Counted from the stretch's first letter, positions 26,403 through 35,422 are shown. The stretch is DNA of 64,000 nt from Massilia brevitalea (GCF_030711405.1 NZ_JAULSI010000020.1:32134-96133), one strand, 5' to 3'. Program-made: numbers and translations. The notes: generated by a model not told the origin, from the letters alone.

Positions 26403-27143
26403 TTAGTTCAAAGCGAGGATCTGGCTGGCTTTCGCGGCGTTATTCTCGGCGTTCTTCATCAGGCTCATTTGCGTTTCAAAGGACCTTGCCAGGCCGATCA
26501 TTGACACCATGGCATCGACCGCGTTCACGTTGCTGCCTTCCAGGGCGCCGCCGGCCACGCGCACGGCAGGGTCCGCCGGGGCGCTGCTGCCGTCCTTCAT
26601 GCGGAACAGGCCATCGTCGCCGCGGGTGAGGCTGTTCTGGTCCGGGTTGACCAGCTTCAGGCGGCCGAGGATGACCGGGGCAGCCGGGCGCTCCACGTTG
26701 GAGATGGTGGAGATGGTGCCGTCGCCGCCGACCGTCACGGTCACGTCCGGCGGAATCGTGATCGGCCCGCCCTCGCCCATGATGGTCTGGCCGGAAGGCG
26801 TGGTCAGCACGCCGTTCGGGCTTGCCTGCAGGGCGCCGTTGCGCGTGTACGACTCGGTGCCGTCGGCGTTCTGCACGGCGATCCAGCCCGGGCCCTTGAT
26901 GGCGACGTCGAGGTCGCGCCCGGTCATCTGCAGCGGGCCGGAACTGAAGTCGGCGCCGACGGTGTTGTTGACCACAAAGGTGCGGGTCGGCAGGCCTTCG
27001 CCCTGCACCGGCACGGCGCGGAAGGTGTCCAACTGGGCGCGGAAACCGGTCGTGTTCAGGTTCGCCAGGTTGTTCGAGGTCGTGGCCTGCTGCTCGAGGA
27101 CGTGTTTGGCGCCGGAGGCGACGGTGTAGATCAAGCGGTCCAT
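26403..27143 (-). CDS. flgF: Flagellar proximal rod protein FlgF
   Basis: 246 residues. [20 protein letters not shown] and [20 protein letters not shown] are the FlgF N-terminus; the end ([20 protein letters not shown]) is the rod-protein C-terminal helix. FlgF forms part of the rod. It is separated from flgE by a 153-base spacer containing two REP-like palindromes, an unusual gap within this otherwise tight operon. Confidence 0.96.
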   Translation of the reverse strand: MDRLIYTVASGAKHVLEQQATTSNNLANLNTTGFRAQLDTFRAVPVQGEGLPTRTFVVNNTVGADFSSGPLQMTGRDLDVAIKGPGWIAVQNADGTESYTRNGALQASPNGVLTTPSGQTIMGEGGPITIPPDVTVTVGGDGTISTISNVERPAAPVILGRLKLVNPDQNSLTRGDDGLFRMKDGSSAPADPAVRVAGGALEGSNVNAVDAMVSMIGLARSFETQMSLMKNAENNAAKASQILALN

Positions 27144-27187
27144 GTGTGTTCCTTCTGTATCGTGCCGGGTTATTTCTGTTCGTTGAA

Positions 27188-27216
27188 CGCGTGGACGGGA
27201 AACCCGTCCACCCTAC
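27188..27216 (-). repeat. REP-like palindrome, copy C (flgE-flgF spacer)
   Basis: Reverse-oriented unit: CGCGTGGACGGG-AAA-CCCGTCCACCCTAC on the plus strand. Compared with copies A/B the arms differ (GTGGACGGG/CCCGTCCAC instead of GTGGGCAC/GTGCCCAC) but still pair perfectly, so the stem is conserved rather than the sequence. It is transcribed between flgE and flgF. Confidence 0.82.
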
Positions 27217-27230
27217 AAAAAACGGTTCGC

Positions 27231-27260
27231 CGTAGGGTGGACGGCTTCGCCGTCCACGCG
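27231..27260 (+). repeat. REP-like palindrome, copy D (flgE-flgF spacer)
   Basis: Forward unit CGTAGGGTGGACGGC-TTC-GCCGTCCACGCG, 14 bases after copy C. Its arm GTGGACGGC/GCCGTCCAC differs from copy C at one pair, again with compensation. The C/D pair is inverted with the GTAGGGTGG ends facing inward, the same layout as the pair at 37311-37377. Confidence 0.85.
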
Positions 27261-27296
27261 TCCAACTAGCGGTCGATGGTCGATGCCCTACTTCGA

Positions 27297-28832
27297 TTAA
27301 CGCAGGTTCACCAGGGTCTGCAACACCGAATCCTGGGTCTTGATGGTTTGCGCATTCGCCTGGTACACGCGCTGCGCCGTGATCATGTTGACCAGCTCGG
27401 CCGTCAGGTCGACGTTCGAGGTTTCTACCGCCGACGACTGGAGCACGCCGAAGCTGCCCGAGTTCGGGGCGCCGATCATCGGAATGCCGGAATCGGACGA
27501 CTCCGACCAGGCATTGTTGCCGAGCGGCTCGAGACCGTTGGTATTGGCGAAATTCGCCAGCACCACCTGCCCCATCGCTTTCGACTGGCCGTTGCTGTAT
27601 TGGCCGAGGATGATGCCGTCGTCGCCGATCGAGAAGCGCTGCAGGCTACCGGCCGCGTAGCCGTCCTGGACCAGGCGCTTGTCGCTGGTGGTGGTGCCAT
27701 ACTGGGTCGTGCCGGTGAAGCTCAGTTCCATCGACTGGACCGGCGTCGAACCGGTGGATGGGAAGATCGGCAAATCGACCGTGAATTTGCCGCCATCGGT
27801 CGTGGCAGTCGCGTTGAGCGAACCATTCTGGTCGAAATTCAGGGTGCCGACCGATTTGGCCGGCACGCGCACCGCCGCCGCGATGGCCTTGTCGACCATG
27901 TCCGGCGTATTCCCGGCCACCTGCGCCGCCGTGCCCCCGGCATTGCGGATCGCCGCTTCCGCACCCGACTCGCGGCGCACCTCCGTCGCCGCCGCCGCGA
28001 CCATCGCCGACGCCGCCGTGGCGTAGCGCGTCAATGCCGCCGTGATCGTCGCCTGCACCGGCGGAATCGCTTTCGATGCCGCGTCCCACTCGGCGCGTGC
28101 GGCGTTGACTTCCGCGAATTCGGCGGTATTGCCCTGTGCCGCCTGGGCTACGGTCAGGCTGTTCAGTTCGACACCGTCGTTCGCAACGAACACGTCCCAG
28201 CTGCCGGCCGTGTTCTTCACGTAGAAGGTCGACAGCACATGCGGGTTGCCGAGCGAGTCGTAGACATCGATCGGGGTCTGCTTGTTATAGCTGTTCGGAT
28301 CGTTGGCGTCGAACGGGGTCACGGTTGGCGGCGCCGCGCGCGAATCGAGATTCATCTCGATGCCAATCTTGCTGGTCGTGACCGGCTTCAGGTCGGAGGT
28401 GCTGATCTGCAGCGGATTCGGCGCGCCGGCCAGTACGCCGCCGTTCACGCCGACGCCGTAGCCGGTCAGCTTGGCGCCCTGGGCGTTGACCATATAGCCT
28501 TCCTTGTCGAGCGAGAACTGGCCATTCCGGGTGTACTGGACCGCACCCGAGGATACGGTGCGGAAAAAGCCCTGGCCATTGATCGCCACGTCGAGCGAGT
28601 TGTTCGACGATTCGACATTGCCTTGGGTAAACTGCTGGGCGATCTGCGACACCTTGGTGCCAATCCCCGCGTTGACCCCGGTGGCGCCGCTGAGCGAGTT
28701 TGCATAGACGTCGGCGAACTGCGCCTGGGCGCTCTTGAAACCGACGGTGCTGGCATTGGCGATGTTGTTACCGATGACGTCCAGGGATTTGGCAGCGCCG
28801 TTCAAGCCGCTCAGACCTTGTTGAAAAGACAT
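27297..28832 (-). CDS. flgE: Flagellar hook protein FlgE with an inserted helical Ala-rich segment
   Basis: 511 residues, about 100 more than many FlgE proteins. N-terminal MSFQQGLSGLNGAAKSLDVI/GNNIANASTVGFKSA and C-terminal ELVNMITAQRVYQANAQTIK...LQTLVNLR are the conserved hook core. The extra length is about residues 223-327, between SWDVFVANDGVEL and GTLNFDQNG, where a beta-rich hook domain is interrupted by an Ala-rich, probably helical segment (AEFAEVNAARAEWDAASKAI ... SAMVAAAATEVRRES). Reading frame and codon use are continuous. FlgE polymerises into the universal joint. Confidence 0.96.
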   Translation of the reverse strand: MSFQQGLSGLNGAAKSLDVIGNNIANASTVGFKSAQAQFADVYANSLSGATGVNAGIGTKVSQIAQQFTQGNVESSNNSLDVAINGQGFFRTVSSGAVQYTRNGQFSLDKEGYMVNAQGAKLTGYGVGVNGGVLAGAPNPLQISTSDLKPVTTSKIGIEMNLDSRAAPPTVTPFDANDPNSYNKQTPIDVYDSLGNPHVLSTFYVKNTAGSWDVFVANDGVELNSLTVAQAAQGNTAEFAEVNAARAEWDAASKAIPPVQATITAALTRYATAASAMVAAAATEVRRESGAEAAIRNAGGTAAQVAGNTPDMVDKAIAAAVRVPAKSVGTLNFDQNGSLNATATTDGGKFTVDLPIFPSTGSTPVQSMELSFTGTTQYGTTTSDKRLVQDGYAAGSLQRFSIGDDGIILGQYSNGQSKAMGQVVLANFANTNGLEPLGNNAWSESSDSGIPMIGAPNSGSFGVLQSSAVETSNVDLTAELVNMITAQRVYQANAQTIKTQDSVLQTLVNLR

Positions 28833-28869
28833 TTAGTTCTCCAGATAAGATAAAGGTAAGCGGCTCGGC

Positions 28870-29562
28870 TTACAGGACTTGTTTGATGTCGGCCAGGGTA
28901 ATGGCGCCCTTGCCTGCGAGGTTGACCTTGACCCCGTCCTTGGTATTCGTGCTGACGCTGGCGACGCTGTCCAGGCTCAGGCCCTTGACGTCGGTGAGCG
29001 GCTGGCCACCGCGCGACGCTTCGATGCGGAAGCTGTAACCACCGTCGGCCAGCACCGCGGCGTCGACCGCATCCGAGCTGCCGTCCCAGGCCAGCGGCGT
29101 AGCGCCCGCCTCCATGGCGCCGAGGTCGATGGTGGCGACGTCCTTGCCGGTCCTGGGATCGCTGACCACCACCTTCACGCTGTCGGCCGCGGTGGCGAGT
29201 TCGACGCCGAACACCGATTTGCCGCCGGTAAGGTTGATGTTGTTGCCTTCGACCAGCACGCCGTGGCCGATCAGGTTCGTCGCCTGCATCGCTTCGCTCG
29301 ACTGGTAGCTCGACTTCAGGCTTTCCAGGGTATCGTTCAGCTTGTTCACGCCGGTAACGGTCTGCAGCTGGGCCAGCTGGCTGGTCATCTGCGCATTGTC
29401 CATCGGGTTGAGCGGATCCTGGTTTTTCAGCTGGGTCACCAGCAGGGTCATGAACTTGTCGGTGTCGGCCTGGACGCTATCGGTGGCGCCCTTCTTCACG
29501 TTCATGGTCGACATCAAATCGTTGATGGTGGTGCCGGAGCCGGCGCTGTTTACGGTGGACAT
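28870..29562 (-). CDS. flgD: Flagellar hook cap/assembly protein FlgD
   Basis: 230 residues. FMTLLVTQLKNQDPLNPMDN and MTSQLAQLQTVTGVNKLNDT form the conserved N-terminal scaffold part; the C-terminal FlgD Tudor/Ig-like region (ATPLAWDGSSDAVDAAVLAD, GGYSFRIEA) follows. FlgD caps the growing hook and is later lost. It lies between flgC and flgE. Confidence 0.96.
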   Translation of the reverse strand: MSTVNSAGSGTTINDLMSTMNVKKGATDSVQADTDKFMTLLVTQLKNQDPLNPMDNAQMTSQLAQLQTVTGVNKLNDTLESLKSSYQSSEAMQATNLIGHGVLVEGNNINLTGGKSVFGVELATAADSVKVVVSDPRTGKDVATIDLGAMEAGATPLAWDGSSDAVDAAVLADGGYSFRIEASRGGQPLTDVKGLSLDSVASVSTNTKDGVKVNLAGKGAITLADIKQVL

Positions 29563-29578
29563 GGATCAGTCGCTCAGG

Positions 29579-29980
29579 TTATTGACCAAGGGTCAGCGTT
29601 TTCAGCAGCATGCTTTTTGCCGCGTTCATGGTTTCGACGTTGTTCTGGTACGAACGCGAGGCCGACAGCATGTTGACCATTTCGTCCACCGGGTTCACGT
29701 TCGGCATCGACACATAGCCTTTTTCGTCGGCCAGCGGGTTCTTCGGGTCGTAGACCTGTTTCAGCGGCGACGGGTCTTCGACCACTTCGCGCACCTTGAC
29801 ACCGGTGCCGCCGGTGGCCATCGGCACCGCCTCGAACACCACCTGCTTGGCGCGGTAGGCTTCGCCGCTGGCCGAGGTGGCGCTGTCGGCATTGGCCAGG
29901 TTGCTGGCCACCGTGTTCAGGCGCCGGGCCTGGGCGCTCATGGCCGAGCCGGAAACATTAAAGATATTAAAGAGCGACAT
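29579..29980 (-). CDS. flgC: Flagellar proximal rod protein FlgC
   Basis: 133 residues. [20 protein letters not shown] and [20 protein letters not shown] form the N-terminal rod helix; [20 protein letters not shown] is the conserved C-terminal part. It is separated by two bases from flgB. FlgC is a proximal rod subunit. Confidence 0.96.
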   Translation of the reverse strand: MSLFNIFNVSGSAMSAQARRLNTVASNLANADSATSASGEAYRAKQVVFEAVPMATGGTGVKVREVVEDPSPLKQVYDPKNPLADEKGYVSMPNVNPVDEMVNMLSASRSYQNNVETMNAAKSMLLKTLTLGQ

Positions 29981-29982
29981 GA

Positions 29983-30399
29983 TTACTGCCCGTTCTGGAT
30001 CGCCGCCAGCAGGCCGCGGATCTGGTGGTTGATCATCGTGATGCCGGCTTCGTAGCGCAGCGCGTTGTCGGCGAACTGGTTGCGCTCGACATCCATGTCG
30101 ACCGTGTTGCCGTCAACCGCGCCCTGCACCACGCCGCGGTACAGCACCGGGGTGCCGTCGGGCAGTGTTTTGCCATCCGCCGCGCCCTGCATGTGCGCAT
30201 TGTTGGTGGCGGCCAGGCCGCTGTTGCCGCTGCCTTTCGACAGTGCGCCCTGCATGGCGCTGGCGAAGTCGATGTCGCGGGCCTTGAAGTGCGGGGTGTC
30301 GGCGTTCGCGATGTTCGAAGCCAGCAATTCCTGGCGCTGCGAGCGCAGGGACAGCGCTGTTTCATTGAAGCGTAAGTAATTGTCGATTTTGCCGATCAT
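29983..30399 (-). CDS. flgB: Flagellar proximal rod protein FlgB
   Basis: 138 residues. [20 protein letters not shown] and [20 protein letters not shown] are the FlgB signature; the C-terminus is [29 protein letters not shown] upstream fixes the ATG at 30399. It is the first gene of the flgB-L operon and diverges from flgA across about 160 bases. Confidence 0.96.
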   Translation of the reverse strand: MIGKIDNYLRFNETALSLRSQRQELLASNIANADTPHFKARDIDFASAMQGALSKGSGNSGLAATNNAHMQGAADGKTLPDGTPVLYRGVVQGAVDGNTVDMDVERNQFADNALRYEAGITMINHQIRGLLAAIQNGQ

Positions 30400-30558
30400 G
30401 CCGCCTCCGGACCGATATCTTGTTGGGACAGCGTGAATCATACGTATGGGCAACACCAGCCAATCGAAGAAGCAGGAGCGCCAAACCCGGCTTATTCGAA
30501 GTTTCGGTGTGGCATCAAGCCACTTAAGATGGCGTCATTCAGAACCACGTTGGCTGCC

Positions 30559-31257
30559 ATGTTCAAACGTTCGCTGCTGTTTTCCGCTGCTATCCTGTTG
30601 GCTGCGCCTGCCGCCTTTGCCCAGGCAACCGCCTCGCGCCAGGACGGCGCCGCCCTGCGCAAGGTGGCCGAACACTATCTGCAGGCGCAAAGCGCCGGTT
30701 TGCCAGGCAAGGTAAACGTCAAGGTGGGTGCGGTCGACCCGCGCCTGTCGCTGGCCGCCTGCCCGGCGCCGCAAGCCTTTCAGCAGCCCGGTGCCCGCCC
30801 TTGGGGCAAGACCACGGTGGGCGTGCGCTGCACGGCGCCGGTGTGGCAGGTGTTCCTGCAAGCACAGGTCAGCGTGCTGGCCGATTACGTGACCGCCGCC
30901 GTGCCCCTGGCCCAGGGCCAGGCGATCGACGCCGGGCAGCTGACAACGATGCAAGGCGACATCGCCGCCATGCCGAACGGGATCATCACCGACATGGCGC
31001 AGGCCATCGGCCGCACCCCGGTCGTATCGCTGCCGGCCGGGGCGCCGCTACGGCTCGATTCCCTGAAGAGCAAGCCGGTTGTGCAGCAGAACCAGACGGT
31101 CCGGATCGTGTCGCGCGGCGAGAATTTCTCGGTCACCGGCGAAGGCAAGGCCATCGGCAATGCCGGCGAAGGGCAAGTCGTGCAGGTACGCACCCTGCGC
31201 GGCGCGATCATCAGCGGTACGGCGCGCGCCGGCGGCATGGTCGAAGTGGCATTGTAA
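30559..31257 (+). CDS. flgA: Flagellar P-ring assembly chaperone FlgA
   Basis: 232 residues from the ATG that begins a typical signal peptide (MFKRSLLFSAAILLAAPAA-FAQA). An in-frame ATG at 30529 would add ten residues and cannot be excluded, as neither has a clear ribosome site. The C-terminal SAF-like part (VVSLPAGAPLRLDSLKSKPV, VQQNQTVRIVSRGENFSVTG, VQVRTLRGAIISGTARAGGM) is diagnostic. FlgA helps FlgI assemble in the periplasm. It diverges from flgB and precedes flgM. Confidence 0.94.
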   Translation: MFKRSLLFSAAILLAAPAAFAQATASRQDGAALRKVAEHYLQAQSAGLPGKVNVKVGAVDPRLSLAACPAPQAFQQPGARPWGKTTVGVRCTAPVWQVFLQAQVSVLADYVTAAVPLAQGQAIDAGQLTTMQGDIAAMPNGIITDMAQAIGRTPVVSLPAGAPLRLDSLKSKPVVQQNQTVRIVSRGENFSVTGEGKAIGNAGEGQVVQVRTLRGAIISGTARAGGMVEVAL

Positions 31258-31286
31258 AAAAACCTCGTTTGAAAGGCTCCAAGCGC

Positions 31287-31313
31287 TAAAGTTTGTGGAT
31301 GGAAAGCCGTTAC
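31287..31313 (+). promoter_or_regulatory. Sigma-28 (FliA) promoter of flgM
   Basis: TAAAGTTT (31287-31294), exactly 11 bases, then GCCGTTAC (31306-31313). The -35 is a perfect match to the flagellar consensus and the -10 matches 6 of 8 (GCCG.TA.). It lies 46 bases before flgM. In enterobacteria flgM likewise has its own class III promoter besides read-through from flgA. Confidence 0.88.
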
Positions 31314-31358
31314 ACAGTGAGATCCCGGAGTTCCTGCTCCGACGCGAAAGGATAGGCT

Positions 31359-31664
31359 GTGAAAATCAACGACACCCTCAAAGGCGCGCAAGCCCTTCAG
31401 CAACAGAACCAGACCCAGGCCGCCGCCGCAAAGCAGGCCGAAAAAGCGGCTGCCAGTGCCTCGGTCCCGACCGACAGCGTACGCCTGTCGTCGCAAGCCC
31501 AGGGCGTGGGAGCAAGCGGCAAGGCGAACGAAGTGTTCGATGCCAAGAAAGTTGAACGTATTAAGATGGCAATTGCCGATGGGCAGTTCCAAGTCAATTC
31601 CGAAAGGATCGCGGACGGCTTGCTGGATACCGTGCGCGACCTGCTCCACTCACGCAACCGATAA
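31359..31664 (+). CDS. flgM: Anti-sigma-28 factor FlgM
   Basis: 101 residues starting at GTG. The N-terminal half is Gln/Ala-rich and disordered, as expected for an exported anti-sigma factor. The C-terminal sigma-binding part reads FDAKKVERIKMAIADGQFQV then NSERIADGLLDTVRDLL, the FlgM signature. It holds FliA inactive until the hook is complete and FlgM is exported. The FliA partner is encoded at 38938-39666. Confidence 0.95.
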   Translation: MKINDTLKGAQALQQQNQTQAAAAKQAEKAAASASVPTDSVRLSSQAQGVGASGKANEVFDAKKVERIKMAIADGQFQVNSERIADGLLDTVRDLLHSRNR

Positions 31665-31670
31665 CGACCC

Positions 31671-32138
31671 ATGACCCGTCCGCAAGCCACCCTCCCTGCC
31701 GAACACGAGCGCGTTGTCGCGCTGATCCAACTGATGAAGCAGGAACAGCAGCTACTGGTGGCGGCGGATGCGGACGCGCTGGCCGAACTCACTCCAGGCA
31801 AGGTCGTACTGGTACAGGAACTGGTGCAGCTGTCGCGCCAGCGCCATGCGACCCTGGGCGGGATGGGATTCGAAGCCGGCGAAGCGGGCATGGAAGCGTG
31901 GGTCGCATCCCATGCCGACGCCGCCACGCGCACGCAATGGTCGGGCTTGCTGACAGCCGCCGCTGAAGCCAAAGAGTTCAATCGCGTCAATGGCCTGCTG
32001 ATCAACCGCCAGCTGGCGCACAACCAGACGGTGCTGCAGGCGCTGCGCACCCCTGCCGGCGCAGCTGAATCACCCTTGTACGGGGCGAAGGGACTGAGCT
32101 TCGGAGCGGGCGCGGGGCGCAGGTTCGTCTCGGTGTGA
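31671..32138 (+). CDS. flgN: Flagellar export chaperone FlgN
   Basis: 155 residues, all-helical. EHERVVALIQLMKQEQQLLV and EFNRVNGLLINRQLAHNQTV are the FlgN-family helices. FlgN is the export chaperone for FlgK and FlgL. It begins seven bases after flgM, the standard flgM-flgN pair. The C-terminal 25 residues are Gly/Ala-rich and variable. Confidence 0.93.
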   Translation: MTRPQATLPAEHERVVALIQLMKQEQQLLVAADADALAELTPGKVVLVQELVQLSRQRHATLGGMGFEAGEAGMEAWVASHADAATRTQWSGLLTAAAEAKEFNRVNGLLINRQLAHNQTVLQALRTPAGAAESPLYGAKGLSFGAGAGRRFVSV

Positions 32139-32452
32139 TCTGACGTGTAACGAGGCGACAATGCTTGCCTGTGCGGCTGCCGTGTCAGGTCCGCATCATC
32201 ATGCCGGCGGCTCGGTGTTGGCCGATTCCCGTGCAGGCGCCAACGTCGCACTTGCTCCAGCCCGCGATAAGAAATTCAACGATAGCAAATGCATTGTTCG
32301 GCTGCGATGACGCGATAGTGCACCCTCCTTTCCTCACCCGTGCGCAGCCCTTGTATAGTGACAACAACGTTGCTGCCATATCCATTGTCATTGACATTGA
32401 TTTATGTCAACATCCAGCTCCTGAGCGTCGGGCAGCGTAACGAGTAATCCAA
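32139..32452. other. Intergenic region flgN to PilZ gene
   Basis: About 314 bases with no supported gene; a possible short frame at 32165-32440 has no ribosome site or family features. Its last 100 bases are less GC-rich and hold an inverted repeat described separately. Confidence 0.5.
32391..32410 (+). promoter_or_regulatory. Operator-like inverted repeat upstream of the PilZ gene
   Basis: TTGACAT-TGATTT-ATGTCAA is a perfect 7-base inverted repeat with a 6-base spacer. Overlapping it, TTGAT-TTAT-GTCAA (32397-32410) differs from the FNR/Anr box TTGAT-N4-ATCAA at one base. It lies 43 bases before the ATG at 32453, where an activator or repressor could act. Which protein binds is not determined. 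Confidence 0.42.
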
Positions 32453-33340
32453 ATGAGCAAGCAACAGTTCGTCTATGTATCCGAGAACGACATGCCGCTG
32501 GGGAAACCCTTGCCATGGGCGCTATATCTACGAACAGGAGAACTGCTTGCCGCGGCAGGGTTCGTCATCCCCGATACCACTGCACTGAACCGCATGCTGC
32601 TGGCCCGGCCCATGCGCGCCGCCCTTGCTGGCGACAAGCAAGGTGACCTGGTCGACCCCAGCGACGACAAAAACGGCAAATTTGCCTCCATCAGGGATCC
32701 GCTCCAGTCGCTGAAGCACAATGCCGAAGGCATGGTCCTGACCTTCCAGTTTCCAGGCGACTTCGAGGCGCGCTCGGCGCCAGTCGACTTCTATGGCCGC
32801 ATTCCATTGCAGTCGATTATCGTGTCGGCGCCGGCGGTGCGCGCAGCCAATGGCCAGAGCTGGCAACACTTCGAAGGCTTGCCGATGACCGCGCAGGTCA
32901 TCTTCGGACGCACGGTATGCGCCTTCAAGACCTCGCTGATGCGCTTTGCATCCTTGCCAAGCGGGCACCTGTTCCTGCGCTATCCGACCGAAGCGGTCAG
33001 CAAGCCGTTCCGCGAGTCCTTGCGTGTCGAGGTCAAGCTGCCCACCTCGATCACCCTCGTCGACGGCACAGTTCCGGGCATCATCACCAACCTGTCGAGC
33101 GGCGGCTGCGCGATTTCCACCGGCTTCGTGCTGGGCGATACCGGCACCGTCCTCAAGCTGGCGTTCCGCTTCAAGATCGGCGGCAGGACCCATACGGTGC
33201 AACTGAGCGGAACGATTCGCGGCATCAAGGGTCGGCTTTCCCAGCAGATGAGCTACGGCATTGCTTTCGACTCCGGGATGGATGAAAACACCGAGCTTGC
33301 GTTGAAATCCTTCGTCTACCAGCATCTTGCCGAAACCTGA
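32453..33340 (+). CDS. PilZ-domain flagellar brake-like protein (second copy)
   Basis: 295 residues. The N-terminal half (about 60-175) has the fold pattern of the YcgR domain. The C-terminal PilZ domain carries R187-ESL-R191 and N213-LSSGG, both matching the c-di-GMP-binding signature (RxxxR; D/NxSxxG). There is no signal or membrane segment. Position at the end of the flgAMN group suggests a second c-di-GMP receptor acting on motility. It is clearly different in sequence from YcgR at 3133. An operator-like repeat lies just upstream. Confidence 0.82.
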   Translation: MSKQQFVYVSENDMPLGKPLPWALYLRTGELLAAAGFVIPDTTALNRMLLARPMRAALAGDKQGDLVDPSDDKNGKFASIRDPLQSLKHNAEGMVLTFQFPGDFEARSAPVDFYGRIPLQSIIVSAPAVRAANGQSWQHFEGLPMTAQVIFGRTVCAFKTSLMRFASLPSGHLFLRYPTEAVSKPFRESLRVEVKLPTSITLVDGTVPGIITNLSSGGCAISTGFVLGDTGTVLKLAFRFKIGGRTHTVQLSGTIRGIKGRLSQQMSYGIAFDSGMDENTELALKSFVYQHLAET

Positions 33341-33453
33341 GCCCGGCTATCCGACATAAGCCGGCCATCGCCGATGTTTTTTTTATAAAACTTTTATGGC
33401 TGGATTATAACTTTCAAGATACTATCTGTCGTTTCCTTCTTGAAAGTTTAAAA

Positions 33454-34557
33454 GTGGACAAGGGTCGAATCCAGCATATCGACGTATGGCGCTTTATCGC
33501 CATTACGATGGTGGTTGTCAGTCACCTGGTGCGCTTCCTGGACCCGTGGTATCAACACGCTTTTCCCGATATCCTGTCGGCGATACGAAAGTCCGGTCCG
33601 CTGGGCGTCCAACTATTCTTTTGCATCAGCGGCTATGTGATTTGCCGTGGCATGATGCGCGAAGCCGCGGCATCGGGAACCGTCAGCATGCGCGGTTTCT
33701 ATATCCGGCGCGCTTACCGGATCCTGCCTCCATTGGCGGTGTATCTCCTCTGCATAGCCGTCCTGAATCACTTCGGTGTATTCGACCTGGGTATTGTCCA
33801 GTTCCTGAAGGTGGCTGTCTTCCTGTGCAATTTCCGTGAGCTCGGTCCTTCCTGCCCCTGGGAGATCGGCCATACCTGGAGTCTTGCCTACGAAGAGCAG
33901 TTTTATCTGATATTCCCATTGCTGTTCCTGGCCGGCCGCTATGTGCGTACCGCCAATGCTGCACTGAAAACGGCAGTGCTCGCCGCTTCCCTTGTCGTCC
34001 TTGCCCTGGTGTGGAAAAACAGCGCCATTACTACCTACCTGGGCTATATGCTCTTCATGCTGGCGGGATGCCTTTTTGCCCTGTATTGGGAAAAACTCGG
34101 GCCGCTGCTTGCCAGGCTTCCGCTGCTCGGGTGGCTTGCTATCGTGTTGCTTGTCCTTGCCATCGGCCTGCTTCCCCAGCCACTCGCGCTCAGGCGACTG
34201 CTTGCATTTGTCTTGCCGGTACTGATCTGTATTATCGTTTTCGGCACGCCGGTCCACCGCGCCGGCATCCGCTCATTGTTCACCAATGGGCGCCTTGCGC
34301 ACGTGGGACGGATTTCGTATGGCATCTACCTCTGGCAACAGTTGGCCACCGCTAACCACGGTTTTTCGTCGCCATTCATGATGGCGCTGGCGCTTTCGGT
34401 ATTGACTGTTGTACTTGCTCATTACTCTTACCGGTTTTTCGAACTGCCGCTGATCAAACGGGGAAATGCGCGGGCAGCCCGCCATGCTGCACCAACAACC
34501 ACGCCTGAAGAAGGTCGGGAATATGTCGACGATGCGCCTGTAAAAATGGCCGCGTGA
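33454..34557 (+). CDS. Acyltransferase 3 family membrane protein (OafA/YrhL type)
   Basis: 367 residues starting at GTG, with about ten membrane helices. RIQHIDVWRFIAITMVVVSH holds the conserved early Arg/His motif; GVQLFFCISGYVICRGMM and SLAYEEQFYLIFPLLF are typical of acyltransferase family 3. These enzymes move acyl groups, often acetyl or succinyl, onto envelope glycans such as O-antigen or exopolysaccharide. The acceptor is not evident. The upstream 113 bases are AT-rich. The C-terminal 30 residues are polar and cytoplasmic. Confidence 0.88.
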   Translation: MDKGRIQHIDVWRFIAITMVVVSHLVRFLDPWYQHAFPDILSAIRKSGPLGVQLFFCISGYVICRGMMREAAASGTVSMRGFYIRRAYRILPPLAVYLLCIAVLNHFGVFDLGIVQFLKVAVFLCNFRELGPSCPWEIGHTWSLAYEEQFYLIFPLLFLAGRYVRTANAALKTAVLAASLVVLALVWKNSAITTYLGYMLFMLAGCLFALYWEKLGPLLARLPLLGWLAIVLLVLAIGLLPQPLALRRLLAFVLPVLICIIVFGTPVHRAGIRSLFTNGRLAHVGRISYGIYLWQQLATANHGFSSPFMMALALSVLTVVLAHYSYRFFELPLIKRGNARAARHAAPTTTPEEGREYVDDAPVKMAA

Positions 34558-34693
34558 AATGGAACGTCCCGATATCAGATTTGCCCCTCGTTTCATACGG
34601 CCTGCCCCGTCATTTTGGCGTTCTGTCGCTTGAGCGAGCTTGCAGCGTTGGCCAGCTGTTATGTTCGGGTTTTTCGATAACAGGTCCATTGAC

Positions 34694-35422
34694 ATGTCCA
34701 TGCGTTTTCTCCTTGCCGCCCTTGTGCTCGGCGCCAACGTCCAGGCGGCCGAGCCAGCGGGCAGCGGCCTCCAGGTTGTTCACGTCAGCGGATCGGCGCC
34801 GGGCCAGGCAATGGCCTGGCGCTATGAAGTGCTGCAGAAAGCACAGGCCGTATTCGCAAAGCAGGCCCCTGCCCAGGCGCCCGGTGCGCAGCTGAGCTTC
34901 CGGTTGCCGAAGATCGATCCGGCGCAAGAAGGTAACCAGGTCGAGATCGTCCTGGAGGATAAACGCCTTCCGCTCGCGATGGCCTCGGCCGCCAGCTTTA
35001 CCTTGCCCGAGGACGGCGTGGTGGACGATGGCGATGCGATGGTCGTCGCCAACAAGGAATTCCCGAAAGGCAGCTTCTTGCATCCCAACATACAGGTGCG
35101 CTCACCCGGGCTGCCGGCGAATGTCGCGCGCATGGGCGACCTGCGCCTGGCCTGCATGGCCCAGGTCGCCATGGCAAAGGCCGAGAGCTTCAAGTTCCGG
35201 CTGGTGCTGGGCACCGTCGGCCTGTTTGCCGACCTGTGCGCCGAGATGGATGTGACGAGCATCGGCGTACCCATCCCTTCCTACGACACGGTCACGATCG
35301 AGGACGGCGAGCGCACGCTGACCTTCGCCAGATCGCACGACACCTTGCCACGGCTGGGCGAGAACAGCTGGTCGGATAATGCGCGCATCACTTATTCCTT
35401 GAGCGAGTCGGCCGAGAAATAA
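34694..35422 (+). CDS. Secreted protein of unknown function
   Basis: 242 residues from MSMRFLLAALVLGANVQAAEPA, a short signal peptide with likely cleavage after QAA. The mature part has no recognisable domain; two cysteines (RLACMAQV and ADLCAEMD) may pair. The segment YEVLQKAQAVFAKQAPAQ is helical and the rest beta-rich. Start uncertain: ATG at 34694 or 34700. It stands alone in its direction between an acyltransferase and a protease gene. I do not assign a function. Confidence 0.7.
   Translation: MSMRFLLAALVLGANVQAAEPAGSGLQVVHVSGSAPGQAMAWRYEVLQKAQAVFAKQAPAQAPGAQLSFRLPKIDPAQEGNQVEIVLEDKRLPLAMASAASFTLPEDGVVDDGDAMVVANKEFPKGSFLHPNIQVRSPGLPANVARMGDLRLACMAQVAMAKAESFKFRLVLGTVGLFADLCAEMDVTSIGVPIPSYDTVTIEDGERTLTFARSHDTLPRLGENSWSDNARITYSLSESAEK

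Noticed and set aside
32165..32440. 91-codon frame between flgN and the PilZ gene
   Set aside because: No ribosome-binding site or recognisable feature, and it overlaps the operator-like region.
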